Positions 29,530-41,569 of a stretch of DNA of 64,000 bases are shown piece after piece. A model generated the notes under the pieces. It ran no database searches, was not told the origin of the DNA, and saw only the letters and a program-made list of their open reading frames with translations. The stretch covers positions 477,001 through 541,000 of the forward strand of contig OY725506.1 of NCBI GenBank assembly GCA_963281255.1. The letters run 5' to 3'. The translations under genes were made by a program, and so were the position numbers. Every line of letters begins with the position of its first letter. Position 1 is the stretch's first letter. This DNA is from Aphrocallistes beatrix. Lineage: Eukaryota > Porifera > Hexactinellida > Sceptrulophora > Aphrocallistidae.

Positions 29530-32263
29530 CGATGGACTGTCATCACTCTAGATAAGGTATCGATAACAATGACACTACACAGACACAAGTATCTGAATAC
29601 CACAAAGTTTTCCATACAAAACGTCGAATAAAAGTGGGTCTATTTAGTATATTATGCAATATGGACTCAAATTGTTAGAATACTCACATTGTATTTCAAA
29701 TTCGTTAGCTACATATTCTAAATTCTCATTTTTGAGAGCTTCAATGCAATTACTAATTCCCAAGTTTAGAAATATCAACTTTGATTCCTGAAGGACTTGT
29801 ATCCCTAGTCACTGCCAGTATTCTGATCAATGCACAGGAATGACAAAATCCTGAAAACGGGAAACCTAGAAACTAACAAATCAAACATCATAAGGAGTTC
29901 TAATATTCTGAAGTTTTGGAATGAGTTAATTTTAGAAGTAAAGGTTGATTCTATAATTGGAAAGCATTGACTTGTGTTTGGTTCAATACCTGATAATCAC
30001 ACCTCTATTTACGTTGAAACAAATATTGCAAAGCTTTATGATTGGAGTCTACTGTGACAACGATAAAATTAGAAAAATAGTTCTGGAATAAGGATACACT
30101 CTGTTTACGAGATAAGCTAATAAATAACTCTATACAGTAGAACCTCAATAATACTAACACCAGGGAACTGTAGAAATTTGTTCGTATCAACCAGAGTTAT
30201 TTATATGCATTTTACTCCGTAGGGGATTAAAACAATGTTCTATTATCCGTGTTCGTATTAAAGAGATTATACTGTATATACATATGTACTATATCAATTA
30301 TTCTAATCTATGTGAAGCACACTAGACTTCTTGGTCCTACTCCTTGCTAGCTCACTTTTGTTTAAACTCTTCAATCCCTCCAGTCTCTATATTGATTGTT
30401 AATAACACTTTTACCCCGCAAATCCTTCATGTCACTATTCCGCTTTCCTTAGCTATAATCAGTGTTTCATACAGGATTTGCAGCAAGGGTGGAAATCTGG
30501 GATATCTAAATGTTTAAGGGTGATAAGTACTAAATCATATCTCTTCTAGGGTGGTAAATGCTCCCTATCACCTTCTGTAAGAAACTCCGAAAATATGAAG
30601 AGCATCGATGATGGAGGAACCAGAATTATCTCTAATGTATTTAGCGTATACGTACTATTGTAGAATGTTGAATATACATGTGCTATTGCAACCTACTATG
30701 GAAGTTTACTGTCTATTCCTAAATTAAGACTTTAAAAATATCTTTACTGGTTACCTCTAGATTTCTTATTACTTCTACTTTTCAGAAATTGGCGCCTATG
30801 AGAGTGTAGAATCTATTTTATAGCTAATAAGTCTATCAGTTCTGATTTTCAGAATTGTTAGGAATTTTGTAGATGAATTCACCTAATTTGGATAAGATAT
30901 ACAATTACGCCGCTGATAGAGAATAAATAAGTTACTAATATCTAAGTGTAACTTACAATAGTTTGAATGGAAATGTTAGTATAACATGCCCAATGTTTTG
31001 TCATAACAATTGCAAATGAAATACTGGGGTACCTTTTTTTCTCATTGATTGACTATTCCAGTTTCATCCCAATTACTTTACGTGCACAGATTTCTATCTA
31101 CAGATGAATCAGTTTTTCATTCACTTTTATGCTCATTTAATATTTGTTAACTACGAGTATTCACTAAACAGTAATTGTCACAATTATTCCCAAATTCAGC
31201 AGTAAAGTAACTCAGTAGAACAGAACTTTATTCAGAACTCAGACAAAATACACAATTCAAGTTCAAGCTAGCATCACTATCTCTAGAAGATAGAGTGGAG
31301 AGTAGAGTGGTGTGTTATAGGAGGAGTAGGGGTGAGTTGTAGAGGTGTGAAGATAGGAAGAGGTGAGAAAGAGTAATTGAGCAGTTGCTGACACCTAGAG
31401 AAGTAGAACAGGTTAGGATGCATTGCATTATACATTCATGAATGAATGACACACGAAACTTAAGCCTGATGATTGAATGGTTCTCAGGAACCAATCAGTT
31501 TCAATCCCGAATAATCAAATTCCATGATGAGTCGACATTTTCATCTGAGGTCAGAACTTAGTGGAGCCATAGACAAAATACTCCCACATGTCAAAAAAAA
31601 CCCAGCTTTCTGCGCCTGGCAGTTTCTTCAATCAGTTCGTTACATATTATATATATACAAGCGCGCTTCGCTTGCTTGCGCTGCGCGGCTGGCGGACACT
31701 TTCTGTCCGCCGGAGGCACTCTTTAGGCGCCTGGAGTCACATTGAATAATTATAAGGGTAATAACATCCCTAAATACGTCTGTCCTACTATTATAATCGA
31801 TATCGCACGAAAAATCACCAAATTTGTCAATTTTTTAAATTCTGATGTGTAATGATGACGCGTCATAACAGAGTGATGAGTCATCCTTTTTTGATGATAG
31901 TTGTATCATATGTGAGATATATTAATACACATTCTCTTAAAATTTCAGCCTTCTATTACTTAAAATGACTGAGTTATGGTCGAAAAACTGAAATTGCTAA
32001 TTATAAAAAGGGTGACAATGACGTCATAATTCCATGATGAGTCGACATTTTCGTCTGAGCTCAGAGCATAGTGGAACCATAGCCAAAAGACTCCCACATG
32101 CCAAAATCAGCTTTCTGTGCCTGGCAGTTTCTTCAATCAATTCGTTACAGACAAGCGAAGCGTGCTTATGTATAATATTTTAAAGTAAATTTATAAAAAA
32201 TTGATTGACCTGCCATATTTACATAGACTCAAAATTAAATACTCACCCTACCCTCAATGAGTG
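29530..32263. other. Second unit of the duplication: 3' flank of NLR copy 2
   Basis: Collinear with 19558-21983 but lacking the MITE at 19596 and with a GC-rich dispersed repeat inserted (31513-32170). The inferred last untranslated NLR exon near 31380-31220 is kept, including AATAAA. A Tigger-like end lies at 30134. No further gene seen. Confidence 0.6.
31513..32170 (+). mobile_element. GC-rich dispersed repeat with internal tandem duplication
   Basis: Order: block X (CCATGATGAGTCGACATTTT ... CAATTCGTTACA), GC-rich block Y (CAAGCGCGCTTCGCTTGC ... GTCACATTG), block Z (ATGATGACG ... GTGACAATGACGTCAT), then X again. Copies at 43347-43690 (inverted), 61129-61690 and a fragment at 2455-2545. It is absent from the matching place in unit 1. 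Terminal CGAGTTTTAATAGTAAGGAT at other copies hints at a Helitron/Helentron-like non-autonomous element; this class call is inference. Confidence 0.7.
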
Positions 32264-35200
32264 TTAGTCGTTCCAGTCAATCTGGATAGAACATTGTTCA
32301 GCTGACTGTTCGAGGAGTTCCAGCTGTTTCGGATCAGGATCAGAAAGTTCGGATTTAGAAAGTTCCAGAATTCTGATGTGTGGAGGTGTCAGGATGAGGT
32401 ACTTGATCGGGAGACACGAGTTAGAACTGAGTTCGCACTTTTCAATCCGTATATACATAATGGCTGGATGGTAGTTCAGACTGTGACATAGTACCAGCAT
32501 TCCAGAGTCTCGAACTGGAGTGTTATAGAGTGTCAAGAAAATGAGTGACTTCATTTCTGTTAAAGCTCTGTACCAGCAGCTCATATCATCAGGTGGGAAT
32601 TTACAATGGAACAGGTGGAACGACATCAAGTTGGAACAGGTTGAAACCAAATCTAAGCAACTACTCCAGCTGTTGAACCCAATTCTGTTTAAAGCGATTA
32701 AACTGATCTCTCTCAGTGAAGTAGAATTATCAGAGATTAGTCGTATGATCGAGTGCGAGAAGGATGGATTAGGGGGAAATAGGTAGGAATCAGATAATAC
32801 AGAGGATAGACTGAGGAATGTGATGGAACTGAGTTGATGCAAGTATTGCAATGTTTCGTAGCAATCTTGTTTCGTATACCAAAAAAACTCTTTCAGGGAA
32901 GAAAGCACTGATAGGCTGTCAGCCGTAATTGGGAGGTAACCGTATAAGTCCATAATGTACAATCCATTTAGCGGATGGTCTCTTATTAGTTGATAAATTA
33001 ATGACCAATCGGAATCATTTGACTTGGGTTCATAGTACAAATTATGTAAATATGTAAATTGGTTGGTTAAGTTCAGTAACATTGAATGGTTCATTGGAGA
33101 TTCATATAACATCAAACTTCCAGTGAATTGATTGTTTGAAGGGAACAGCAGCTGAGAATCGTTACAAGCTGTCAGGTCGCACAATGAGAAGTCAATACTA
33201 ATTCTGGTGTCAGTAGGTAGAGTGGCAGAGGAGAGCGGTTCAGTGTAGGAAAGGATGGTGTCGAGATCTACATCAAAAAACGATAGTGCTAGATAATCGA
33301 GATGGCACGAGGAAAGTGGAGTTAGGAGAGAATGGAACTGTCCAGCGTTAACAAAATTGGAATCAATATATAGGACACGAAAGTCATGAACATATTCCAA
33401 TGACTGTGTGAAACAATGCCATTCATTCGGAGAGACAGTGGACCTGAAATATAGGTAGAGAGGGTGATGGAACTTCTCTTTGAAATGTGCGAAATGTTTA
33501 GGAATGGAATCTGAACAGTTTATTTCGCTAATAACGGTGCATAATAGGAGGAATGACTGAGTAAATTCCTTCCAACCTGAAATGTCAATTATTTCTGACT
33601 CAAAGCACAGCTTATGAATCACGGGCACATCAGAGAATGACATCGGTTTAGGGAGTGTGTGTCTGCAGAGAATAGGCGTCAAGCGACCGGCGTTATGTTT
33701 CAAGATGCCACTCACAAACCTAATCACCATCTTGTACATGGACAGGTATTGGACAGAGGAAGTTATGTAGCGGAAAATAAAACATTGGTTCGTCCAGGAG
33801 TTGGCACAAATTGAATAGGCGGCCATGAACTCTTGTATTGTGAGGTGTTGAAAAGTCCACACCTTCACACGATTACCGTAACGACCCATTTTCATATGTG
33901 CCTGCATCAGACCGAGACGCTCGCTGTTCACTTTCGTGTCTCCGATCTTTAATAGAATGCTTTTATCGGAGTTGAGATCTCGATCAAAAATGCCCTTGTT
34001 TGCTTCCTTCCCGATGGCACGAATACATTTCTTGATTCCTGGGTGGAATTTGGAGAAATCACAGACTTTGCTGTGCTCCTTTAGGCCCATACGGGATAAC
34101 TGGCGCCTAATCATGTACACAATCAGCTGGGTGTAAATATGGGAAAGCGTGAAAGTCAGGATAGACTCGGACTCGTTGAATAGAGCGGTGAACAAGCTCG
34201 CATTCACTGGGATCAGAGAAAGCTGTTCGATTTCTTCATGCCGATACAACATTTCGTTAACGTCGTTCAACTTGGGAACGGTTTCAATGCGCTTTTCGAA
34301 ATACAGGTCTCGGTTTTGTGGAGAGAAACCGAGAACCTGGAAATGTGCGTCCACACGGAATTGGGACTTCTCCTGAAGTTCGGACCACGCGTAAGGTCGG
34401 CTGGTTACGAGGACAGTGCTCAGCGGGAGGATGCGTCGCTTAAGCAAACAGTTCAATAGAGTCTCGTCGAATGGCACATCCCTTACAAACTCGTCGGCTC
34501 CGTCGAGGATAATCAGAAGTCCCTCTCCGTCCGATTTCACCAGCTGCTCAGAGAGGGGTTCGCTCCACTTCGCACCTGAAAACATGCTCAGTGACAGCCA
34601 ACACACGATGAAGTCGCTATCAACGATGTTCCCCGCTTCGTGTCTTGCCTCCTCGAGTTTGTGCCATTCAGGACTCCGGCACGGGATGGAGATAACGTAC
34701 CGGAAGTTAGTCAGTGTGCTGGTGCCGTACATGTACGCGAAATGCTTACAGAGAAAACTCTTGCCGCTTCCTGGACTGCCAATCAGACACCAGAGTTCAT
34801 GACGGGAGGAGTCAAAAGTGGTCACTATCGAATCAAAGTCCACCACCTCGACCGATTTCTGGGCTACCTGACTGTGGATATTTCGGAGGAATTCAATCTC
34901 TTCACAGCCGCTCTCTGCCCCTACTCTCTTCTCGGGACTCTCCACCTTGATCACGGTCAGGGGAATGTAGACGGATTCTATGGGGACGGGATCTTGATCG
35001 AGGATAACACTCACGTCCTTATTCTGAGTTCGGATGAACTCTCTCAAGCTCAACTGCCACACTACTAGCTCTGCCTTGTCATCACGGTCTATTTCTTCCA
35101 GGATTTGCTGGCGAAATTTCCCGCTACTCAAATTTTGGAATGTTGCTATATAACTGCGGACCTGGTTTGCTAGATCGTTCCGTTTCACGATTTCGAGGTC

Positions 35201-35653
35201 TTCGCAGAGATCCACCATGTTAGAGGTGATGACTCTGTTCTCAATGCATTGTTTTAACATGGACTTTGGTGCTGATTCGGAGCTAGTACGAGCTAGCAGC
35301 ATCCATTCTCGTGAGGCTATTCCCTGTGTTAACAGTTGGACAAACGTTTTCACGGATTTCGTTTCTTCTTTGTGCGATCTTTGCCTGTGACTCGGGTCGG
35401 ACAGCCATTCTAGCTTCCTGGCTGTGTGAAGGATACTCCCACCGACACCTTGTAACGCTAAATCGAACGTGGAAGGATCGAATTGGTCCCATTTTTTCAG
35501 TGCATAGAGGAACTTAATGGGATCGTTTTTAGTTTCTTGTGCGATTCGTGCTGGTACTTCGATTGCGTTTTGAAGTTTAACGATGGTTTGAGGTGTCAAT
35601 AATGGCTCAAGTTCTACGAACACTTTCATTTCTTTCTTTCTTTCGTCAGACAT
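32264..35653 (-). CDS. NLR-type protein, copy 2: death-fold-like x2, NACHT, LRR
   Basis: 1129 residues in one coding exon, paralogue of 21984-25358. The N-terminal death-fold-like regions, Walker A (GSPGSGKS), Walker B (LLIILDGADE) and NACHT-associated regions are the same. Residues from about 131 to 765 appear identical to copy 1, with identical peptides in several overlapping frames, so the DNA is identical too. The LRR part from about 766 on differs at many residues (for example LALSFFDVDLDT against LALEFVRKDFDT) and carries small indels that account for the five extra residues. Start context ATCAAAATG after a CTAG acceptor as in copy 1. Probably a functional receptor with different ligand specificity (inference). 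Confidence 0.85.
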   Translation of the reverse strand: MSDERKKEMKVFVELEPLLTPQTIVKLQNAIEVPARIAQETKNDPIKFLYALKKWDQFDPSTFDLALQGVGGSILHTARKLEWLSDPSHRQRSHKEETKSVKTFVQLLTQGIASREWMLLARTSSESAPKSMLKQCIENRVITSNMVDLCEDLEIVKRNDLANQVRSYIATFQNLSSGKFRQQILEEIDRDDKAELVVWQLSLREFIRTQNKDVSVILDQDPVPIESVYIPLTVIKVESPEKRVGAESGCEEIEFLRNIHSQVAQKSVEVVDFDSIVTTFDSSRHELWCLIGSPGSGKSFLCKHFAYMYGTSTLTNFRYVISIPCRSPEWHKLEEARHEAGNIVDSDFIVCWLSLSMFSGAKWSEPLSEQLVKSDGEGLLIILDGADEFVRDVPFDETLLNCLLKRRILPLSTVLVTSRPYAWSELQEKSQFRVDAHFQVLGFSPQNRDLYFEKRIETVPKLNDVNEMLYRHEEIEQLSLIPVNASLFTALFNESESILTFTLSHIYTQLIVYMIRRQLSRMGLKEHSKVCDFSKFHPGIKKCIRAIGKEANKGIFDRDLNSDKSILLKIGDTKVNSERLGLMQAHMKMGRYGNRVKVWTFQHLTIQEFMAAYSICANSWTNQCFIFRYITSSVQYLSMYKMVIRFVSGILKHNAGRLTPILCRHTLPKPMSFSDVPVIHKLCFESEIIDISGWKEFTQSFLLLCTVISEINCSDSIPKHFAHFKEKFHHPLYLYFRSTVSPNEWHCFTQSLEYVHDFRVLYIDSNFVNAGQFHSLLTPLSSCHLDYLALSFFDVDLDTILSYTEPLSSATLPTDTRISIDFSLCDLTACNDSQLLFPSNNQFTGSLMLYESPMNHSMLLNLTNQFTYLHNLYYEPKSNDSDWSLIYQLIRDHPLNGLYIMDLYGYLPITADSLSVLSSLKEFFWYTKQDCYETLQYLHQLSSITFLSLSSVLSDSYLFPPNPSFSHSIIRLISDNSTSLREISLIALNRIGFNSWSSCLDLVSTCSNLMSFHLFHCKFPPDDMSCWYRALTEMKSLIFLTLYNTPVRDSGMLVLCHSLNYHPAIMYIRIEKCELSSNSCLPIKYLILTPPHIRILELSKSELSDPDPKQLELLEQSAEQCSIQIDWND

Positions 35654-35860
35654 TTTGATCTAGATGAATTTAAATGACAATATTAAATATTCGATAAATT
35701 CATACTAGTACTCCTAGGATTTCATTTGTTCAACTCTTATTGAGGAAAGTACCTGTGGGATGGACGGAGTGCTACGTCTACTGTTTAGTACACATTATTC
35801 TGTGAGGTCTAAAGGCTTACGATTCTTCTAAACTAAGCTGCTATTCGAACATATGATATA

Positions 35861-36633
35861 CAGGGTGTCAATTAAGTTCTGTTACAAGCTTCATTAGGTA
35901 TAAAATTTATTATACTCAAACGATCTTAGTTATTATGGTCCTTAGAGATTGTAATTCGAATATTTTCAATGATTTTAAAAGATTTTTCGATACTATGACT
36001 TAGAAATGTGTTTTGTATGGTGAGTTTTGAGAAAAAAAAATGTGTCTTGGCTCGCAGCGAAAATCGTGAATCAGGGCCCACTGCTTTTCAAGTTATCTTC
36101 CCAGAGTCTTCAAATTATAGGAAAAATTAGCTCACACATTTTCCTCGAACACTCTAAATTTGTAGAGATATAAGATGTTTAGATCAGTGCATTTTGAAGA
36201 CCATTTGGATCAGATTTTTTTGTGATGTGAAAAAAAGTGCCATTTTGGGGAATTTTGCAAAATGTACTTAATTTGAACTGCGACTGAATAGCTTTTTCTC
36301 GTTTCTGATAACGAATTCAGTGGATTTATGAAATATTTTTATGGCAAATGAAAGGTCTCTGGTGCTAAATCGTCATGGGACATCGATTATGAAGACATTC
36401 TTTACAGAAGCAGTGGGCCCTGATTCGCGATTTTCGCTGCGAGCCAGGACACATTTTTTTTTCTCAAAACTCACCATACAAAACACATTTCTAAGTCATA
36501 GTATCGAAAAATCTTTTAAAATCATTGAAAATATTCGAATTACAATCTCTAAGGACCATAATAACTAAGATCGTTTGAGTACAAGAAATTTTATACCTAA
36601 TGAAGCTTGTAGCAGAACTTAATTGACACCCTG
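35861..36633. mobile_element. Foldback element, 773 bp, about 230-bp inverted arms
   Basis: Begins CAGGGTGTCAATTAAGTTCT and ends with its reverse complement; TA flanks both sides. The arms run to about GTGAATCAGGGCCCACTGC and its mirror; the centre of about 300 bp is unique and non-coding. Mariner/Tc1-type ends suggest a non-autonomous mariner relative. It sits in the inferred 5' UTR intron of NLR copy 2. Confidence 0.9.
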
Positions 36634-36635
36634 TA

Positions 36636-36799
36636 CAGCTGACTCCACTGAATTGGGACAATTCGGAACAGTTGCAGGAACAGAATAGTTCCTATTTATG
36701 GAAGCTAACACTAAGTTCCATTGGTTAATTGGGAACTCTCCTTGATCGGGACAATATATAGAGATCCAATCTGTCCCAATTAAGCGGAGTCAACGGATG
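36636..36799. mobile_element. Tigger/pogo-like MITE sharing its TA with the foldback element
   Basis: CAGCTGACTCCACTGAATTG at the left and AAGCGGAGTCAACGG at the right. Same family as 4405-4556. Confidence 0.65.
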
Positions 36800-37192
36800 T
36801 ACGACAATTATTAAGATTTAATGAGGCAGGAATTTATTCGCTACTCTATTAGTGCGAAAATAACTTGAAGCGTTGAACGGGAAAAGTTACAAAAGACTTT
36901 AAAAGGAGTACAATACTTCAATTCCGAAAGAAATACCTAGCCTTAAGTTAGCAATATGTCATTAAAATATTCCTATTTACTAGTAGTAGTATTGATAGTA
37001 TGAAACTTACTTGACGTATCTCGAGATGTGAATAGTCAGTTGGAATGTGTGAGCTGATCAATGATAAGCTCAATCTAAATATAGAAGAAATGGATAAATT
37101 TAACAGTAAAGTTAGGAATAAGTCTCTCAGTACTATAGATAAAGTTTAAAAATAGAATTTAACTAATAAACTGGAGAATTATTCACTCTAGA

Positions 37193-37334
37193 ACAGTAGT
37201 TCCCAACCTGGTGTCCATGGACCCCTTAGTAGTCTAAACGATTCGCAATTTTGCATTACGGTTAATAGAAGGGTGACAGAATATAGGAAAATTGCTATAA
37301 GGGATCTACAGCCACGAAAGGTTGAACACCGCTG
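37193..37334. mobile_element. hAT-type MITE with 8-bp target duplication CTCTAGAA
   Basis: Ends CAGTAGTTCCCAACC and GGTTGAACACCGCTG, inverted with mismatches. Direct repeats CTCTAGAA at 37185-37192 and 37335-37342. Confidence 0.85.
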
Positions 37335-39276
37335 CTCTAGAATATGCTGAACCTTTATATTCTGATGGTAAATGAGGTGAAAATTAATTATTGATCTAGC
37401 TACTATTCCAGGATAATACGGTTCCTGTATATACTGAGAATTACCACAGATAAATTAATCATATTTTAACACCTTCGATATAAATCCGTACTTAAGAGAG
37501 AACTAGAACTCAACGGTTAATTTAGGCTATTCCACCATGCAGATGCTAAATTTCAGGTTTAGAAAGCGTAGAAAGAATTTCTATTCAAGTTTTAAAATTT
37601 AAACTAAAACCCCCGAAACTAAAATATTCTTAAAAAGTTCGTTGACAAAATCATCCAGAATACTCCATAAAAAGTAAAAACCTTCGTTAATAATTTCCGA
37701 AGATTACTGGATATTTTTGAACGAATATTTTGAACATTTCAGTTAAATTAAGCGGGGTTTTCATAATTTCGCCATAATTTGACCTAAAAAGTGTTCAGTG
37801 GCATTCTGTAACGATCATTTCGCTTCTAAATATAGAGTAGAAATGACGTAACACATTCCTGATAAAATGGAGCTGCACGATCGATCTGCTGACCAACATT
37901 TTATAATTCAAGGATTTTAAATTCTCTGTTTCGACGATTTATCTATATTTTTGAATGTGTAGATGCTGAATATTATATTTCGAAGCATCAAAAAAATTGA
38001 CTGTGTTATATTTATGCTCTAGCAACGCTCTAACGCTCTAAATGATTTGATTATTTTTGTTTATAATCGATTCATGAAACAAACAAATTAAATAAACTTC
38101 GTTTAAGCGAACTCAAATTAATATATCTAAGTTAGGCATCAAAGTAATTAAGCTAGAACCAAGGATGCTAGAGAATATTATAATTGTCTATGCACCAGTA
38201 ACATGCCACATCTCTGTGTTATAGTGTCATATCTAGTTCAGTCATATCTATGGTGTAGTGTTGTGTTACAAGACCATGGGATCAGGTGTGAAGTGTCCTT
38301 TTTGGGGTCAAAAGTGGTCATAAATGTCCAAAATTAAACGAATAAAATTCAGCGAAAATAAAAGTATTTCGACAAATGTGTATAATTAGAATGGCGGAAA
38401 ATTGGCCGCGGAAATTGGCCGCGGAAAATGGTCGTGGAAATTTCGTCGCTAGGAAATAAAATTCACTTTCATCGGTTTCAAACTGAAAATGCTCACTTTC
38501 ACACTGTTCTCCTAACGTTTCCGACATAAAATGCCTACTTTTGTGCTCAATTTAATTTTCAAACATCTCTGATATTCCCCCGCGACGAATTTTCCTCGCG
38601 ACCAAATTTCCCCGCGACTATCTTTCCGTCAACGGTGTAATTGCCTCATGAGTATATAAATAAAAATATCTAAAGCCAAATACCAACAAGATCGAAATGG
38701 AATTTCAAAAATTATTTATATATATTAATTATTGTCATCAGAACTTCGATCATAAATAAAATTTAAGTATTCTTCACGTAAATTCGCGTAAGACTGCGAG
38801 TATTACTAAGCACATCAAATCCTATTTACTTAAAATTATAATTAAAAAGAATGAACTCACTTGCTTCGTGTTTGAATCGTAGAATTATCTGTGAAATCTT
38901 TTGGATAAATCGTATTTGCGTTTTGCGAAAAGGCTCGATTGATTGTCAAATTGTTTCGAAGTCTCGAAAGGTTTGTGAGATTGTGTCTCGAAAAGTCTCG
39001 AATATTTTCAATGTTGCTGTATTGCAGGTTTGAAGATAGTGATGAAGTCTATTTCTCTATTTATCTAAGCCAGATGGCTGTGATGAGAGTTCAGTGAGAT
39101 TAGTAAAGGAGTGATTTAGGAATTAATTAGGTTTACAGGTCAATGGTTCTAATGCAGATTCCTCATCAAGTCATAACCACTAGCTAGTCTCATGTTTCCA
39201 AGAAGATTATTGCTTTGATAAGAATTCTAGAATGTTCTAATCAGCTAAGGAATCTTTGTACCACGAGGATGTGAGT

Positions 39277-41569
39277 GTAGTATTAAATCCAGAATTCTTT
39301 CATAGAACTGAAGTACATAAGACAAGGAATTACTATTAGAATGGAATTGTGACGAAGTACCTTGCCCCTCCGAAGTAGTCTCCCCCAGGATATATTATAC
39401 ATTACTTCGAAGTTATTTGCCCCCGGGATACTTTACTTCGGAGGGGCAAGTTACTTTGGGGCCTAGAATCCTGACCCAAAGGCGTAGGGAGGAGGGGTCA
39501 AGGGGGCAGCTGTCCCCCTGACTCGATAAAGTCTGAATATTATTTAGTAAATAATAAAATAATTGGTGAGAGGGGAGTGTCATCGGAGGTAATTTGTATT
39601 TCGAGAACCTCAAAATTAGATAAGTATGTATGCCCAAATGTGGAACAAATTGTTGTTAGCTTCCAGTCGCTTTGCCATTGGACCCCAAAGGGGGCTTACA
39701 GCATCCCCAGACTCCCAACTGGTTAATATGCCCTTCCTCATACAAAATTCATGGCTATACCCATGTACTGACTAAATATACTAACTATAAAAAAATAGGC
39801 ATAATATTTTTAGTCTATGGGCTATCTTCAAACCCAGGACTCGGGCCTCTTTCCACGGGTTCTGTGCTTATTGTCTACCTGAGGAGTACCCCCCCCCCCA
39901 TAGGCGTCGTAACCCACCCGGTTACCCGGCAATTGCCGGGCGGCCCAGAGTGAATGCCGGGTACTACCCGGTAGGCCGGGTGCTACCCGGTAAATGACCG
40001 GTACTACCCGGTAAAAAGCTTAGTGCTATTATGTACTGGTAATTGGCTGTTACTAATTCCTCATGTAGATCAAGGGTTCACGGCCCATTTGGCTGCCGGT
40101 AACGCTGGATCAGCTGAAGATACGGCCCGATTAACTGACTGAACGGCCCTGGATTATTGTGGCCGGGCAGTCCAAGGGTAGGAAATAAAGTTTACGACGC
40201 CTATGCCCCCCCCCTCCTCCCACTCCTACCAGTGGTGTTCTGCTAAAAATAGAAGTGGGGGGGAGGAGGCTCCAACTTGATAGCAAAACCCTGGTGATGA
40301 AGTTATAACGATATTTATAGGTTTGAATCAAGAACTAAGTATAGTATAGATTCATGCTTTTTTTAGACAAATAATCATCGATAAAATAGTTTTTCTTCTT
40401 GATTAAAGCTATGCTATAAGAATAATATTGAAATGTGAAGTATATTTAGGTTTTAAAAACATTAGATTGATGTAAGCTTTACAAAATTGAGAAATAATCC
40501 CAAAGTAGATCAGGAGTATTGTAACTGAATGGAGCCCCCACACACCACAGCTCCTACTCCCATGCCATGGCTACGCAACTCTACTGGGTATGAAAAAACA
40601 CTGACAAATGTACCACAAGAAATGTCCAGCTATCACAAAATAATTGTATGGATATACCTAATTTACGGAATATCCAATTCCGGATATTATAAATGCCTAA
40701 TTTACGGAATATTCCGTAAAATAGAAATTTAAAATTCCGTTCCATTCCATTCCGTAAATTAGGCATGTCCTAATTCTATAGACTGTGCTAAGGTTAGAAG
40801 AGCACAGAGTTGATAAAGATTCTTTGAATCAATATTCATTTCAGAATATTATCATTCATTAGAGTCGTGGACGTCATATCAGGTGGAGATACGTGGCTTA
40901 AAGGGAGGCAATAGTAACCACCACTACATCATGTATAGTTGCTCAACAGCATTCCACAACTTGTTCATGACCATAATAGACATTGATTATTCTAACTGAA
41001 ACGAGATCGAATTTCTAACTTTATTGAATCATAAATGTCGCTGAAAACGACCAAATAATTAAATGATTTGGACATTTCTAACATCCCTTCTAGTATCCAG
41101 GGAGGAGATTACGTGATTACGTACAGTCCTATAATGATACGTGTATATAATTAGGTCGAGTTATGTACATTTGAGGACCTTTATCATAAATGATTTTTGA
41201 GATATAAAGGGTAACTATTTGGGTGAGGGCATGAAAAAAATTAATATTCTTGAAATTCTACCCCAGCCCCTCGGACCAACAAGTCCCCATCGAATGATCC
41301 AAGTTCCCCTTATCCCCCCAACCTCCTATGTAACGTATCTCTGCCATTCCTCAAATGAAATACTCCCCTACGATGGCAGAAAGCATCCCTGTTCTGTATC
41401 AATATTATCATTCCTTTGAGGCATCAGAAGACTTAGATTTTATACAAATTCACCCAAACTTGAAACCTATTCTAAGCTGTCTTTGTACTTATTCCGATAA
41501 CTTTACTGTCTTTATTACGAACATAAACAAGGAATTTTCAGAGGTAGCAAATATTGTTTTGTGAATTAG
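39277..41569. other. Intergenic region upstream of SorCS-like gene
   Basis: No gene recognised. It holds an inverted repeat at about 39355-39455 (TTGCCCCTCCGAAGTA and its mirror), CCGGG-rich repeat DNA (39900-40140), a dispersed repeat also found at 45953-46270 (40215-40545, GTTCTGCTAAAAATAGAAGT), and a short inverted repeat at 40655-40768 (CCTAATTTACGGAATAT and its mirror). Short frames here lack family features. Confidence 0.6.

Larger units (their letters stand above)
35654..39276. other. 5' region and end of duplication unit 2
   Basis: 35665-36960 is not shared with unit 1 and holds a foldback element and an abutting MITE. 36960-37600 is shared with 26063-28000, except for the mariner. 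About 37800-38790 is extra DNA with no recognised content. 38799-39276 is the conserved end block. No gene seen beyond inferred NLR 5' UTR exons. Confidence 0.6.

Noticed and set aside
39672-40331. Frames upstream of the SorCS gene
   Set aside because: They run through CCGGG-rich and poly-C/G repeat DNA shared with other places in the window; no domain recognised.
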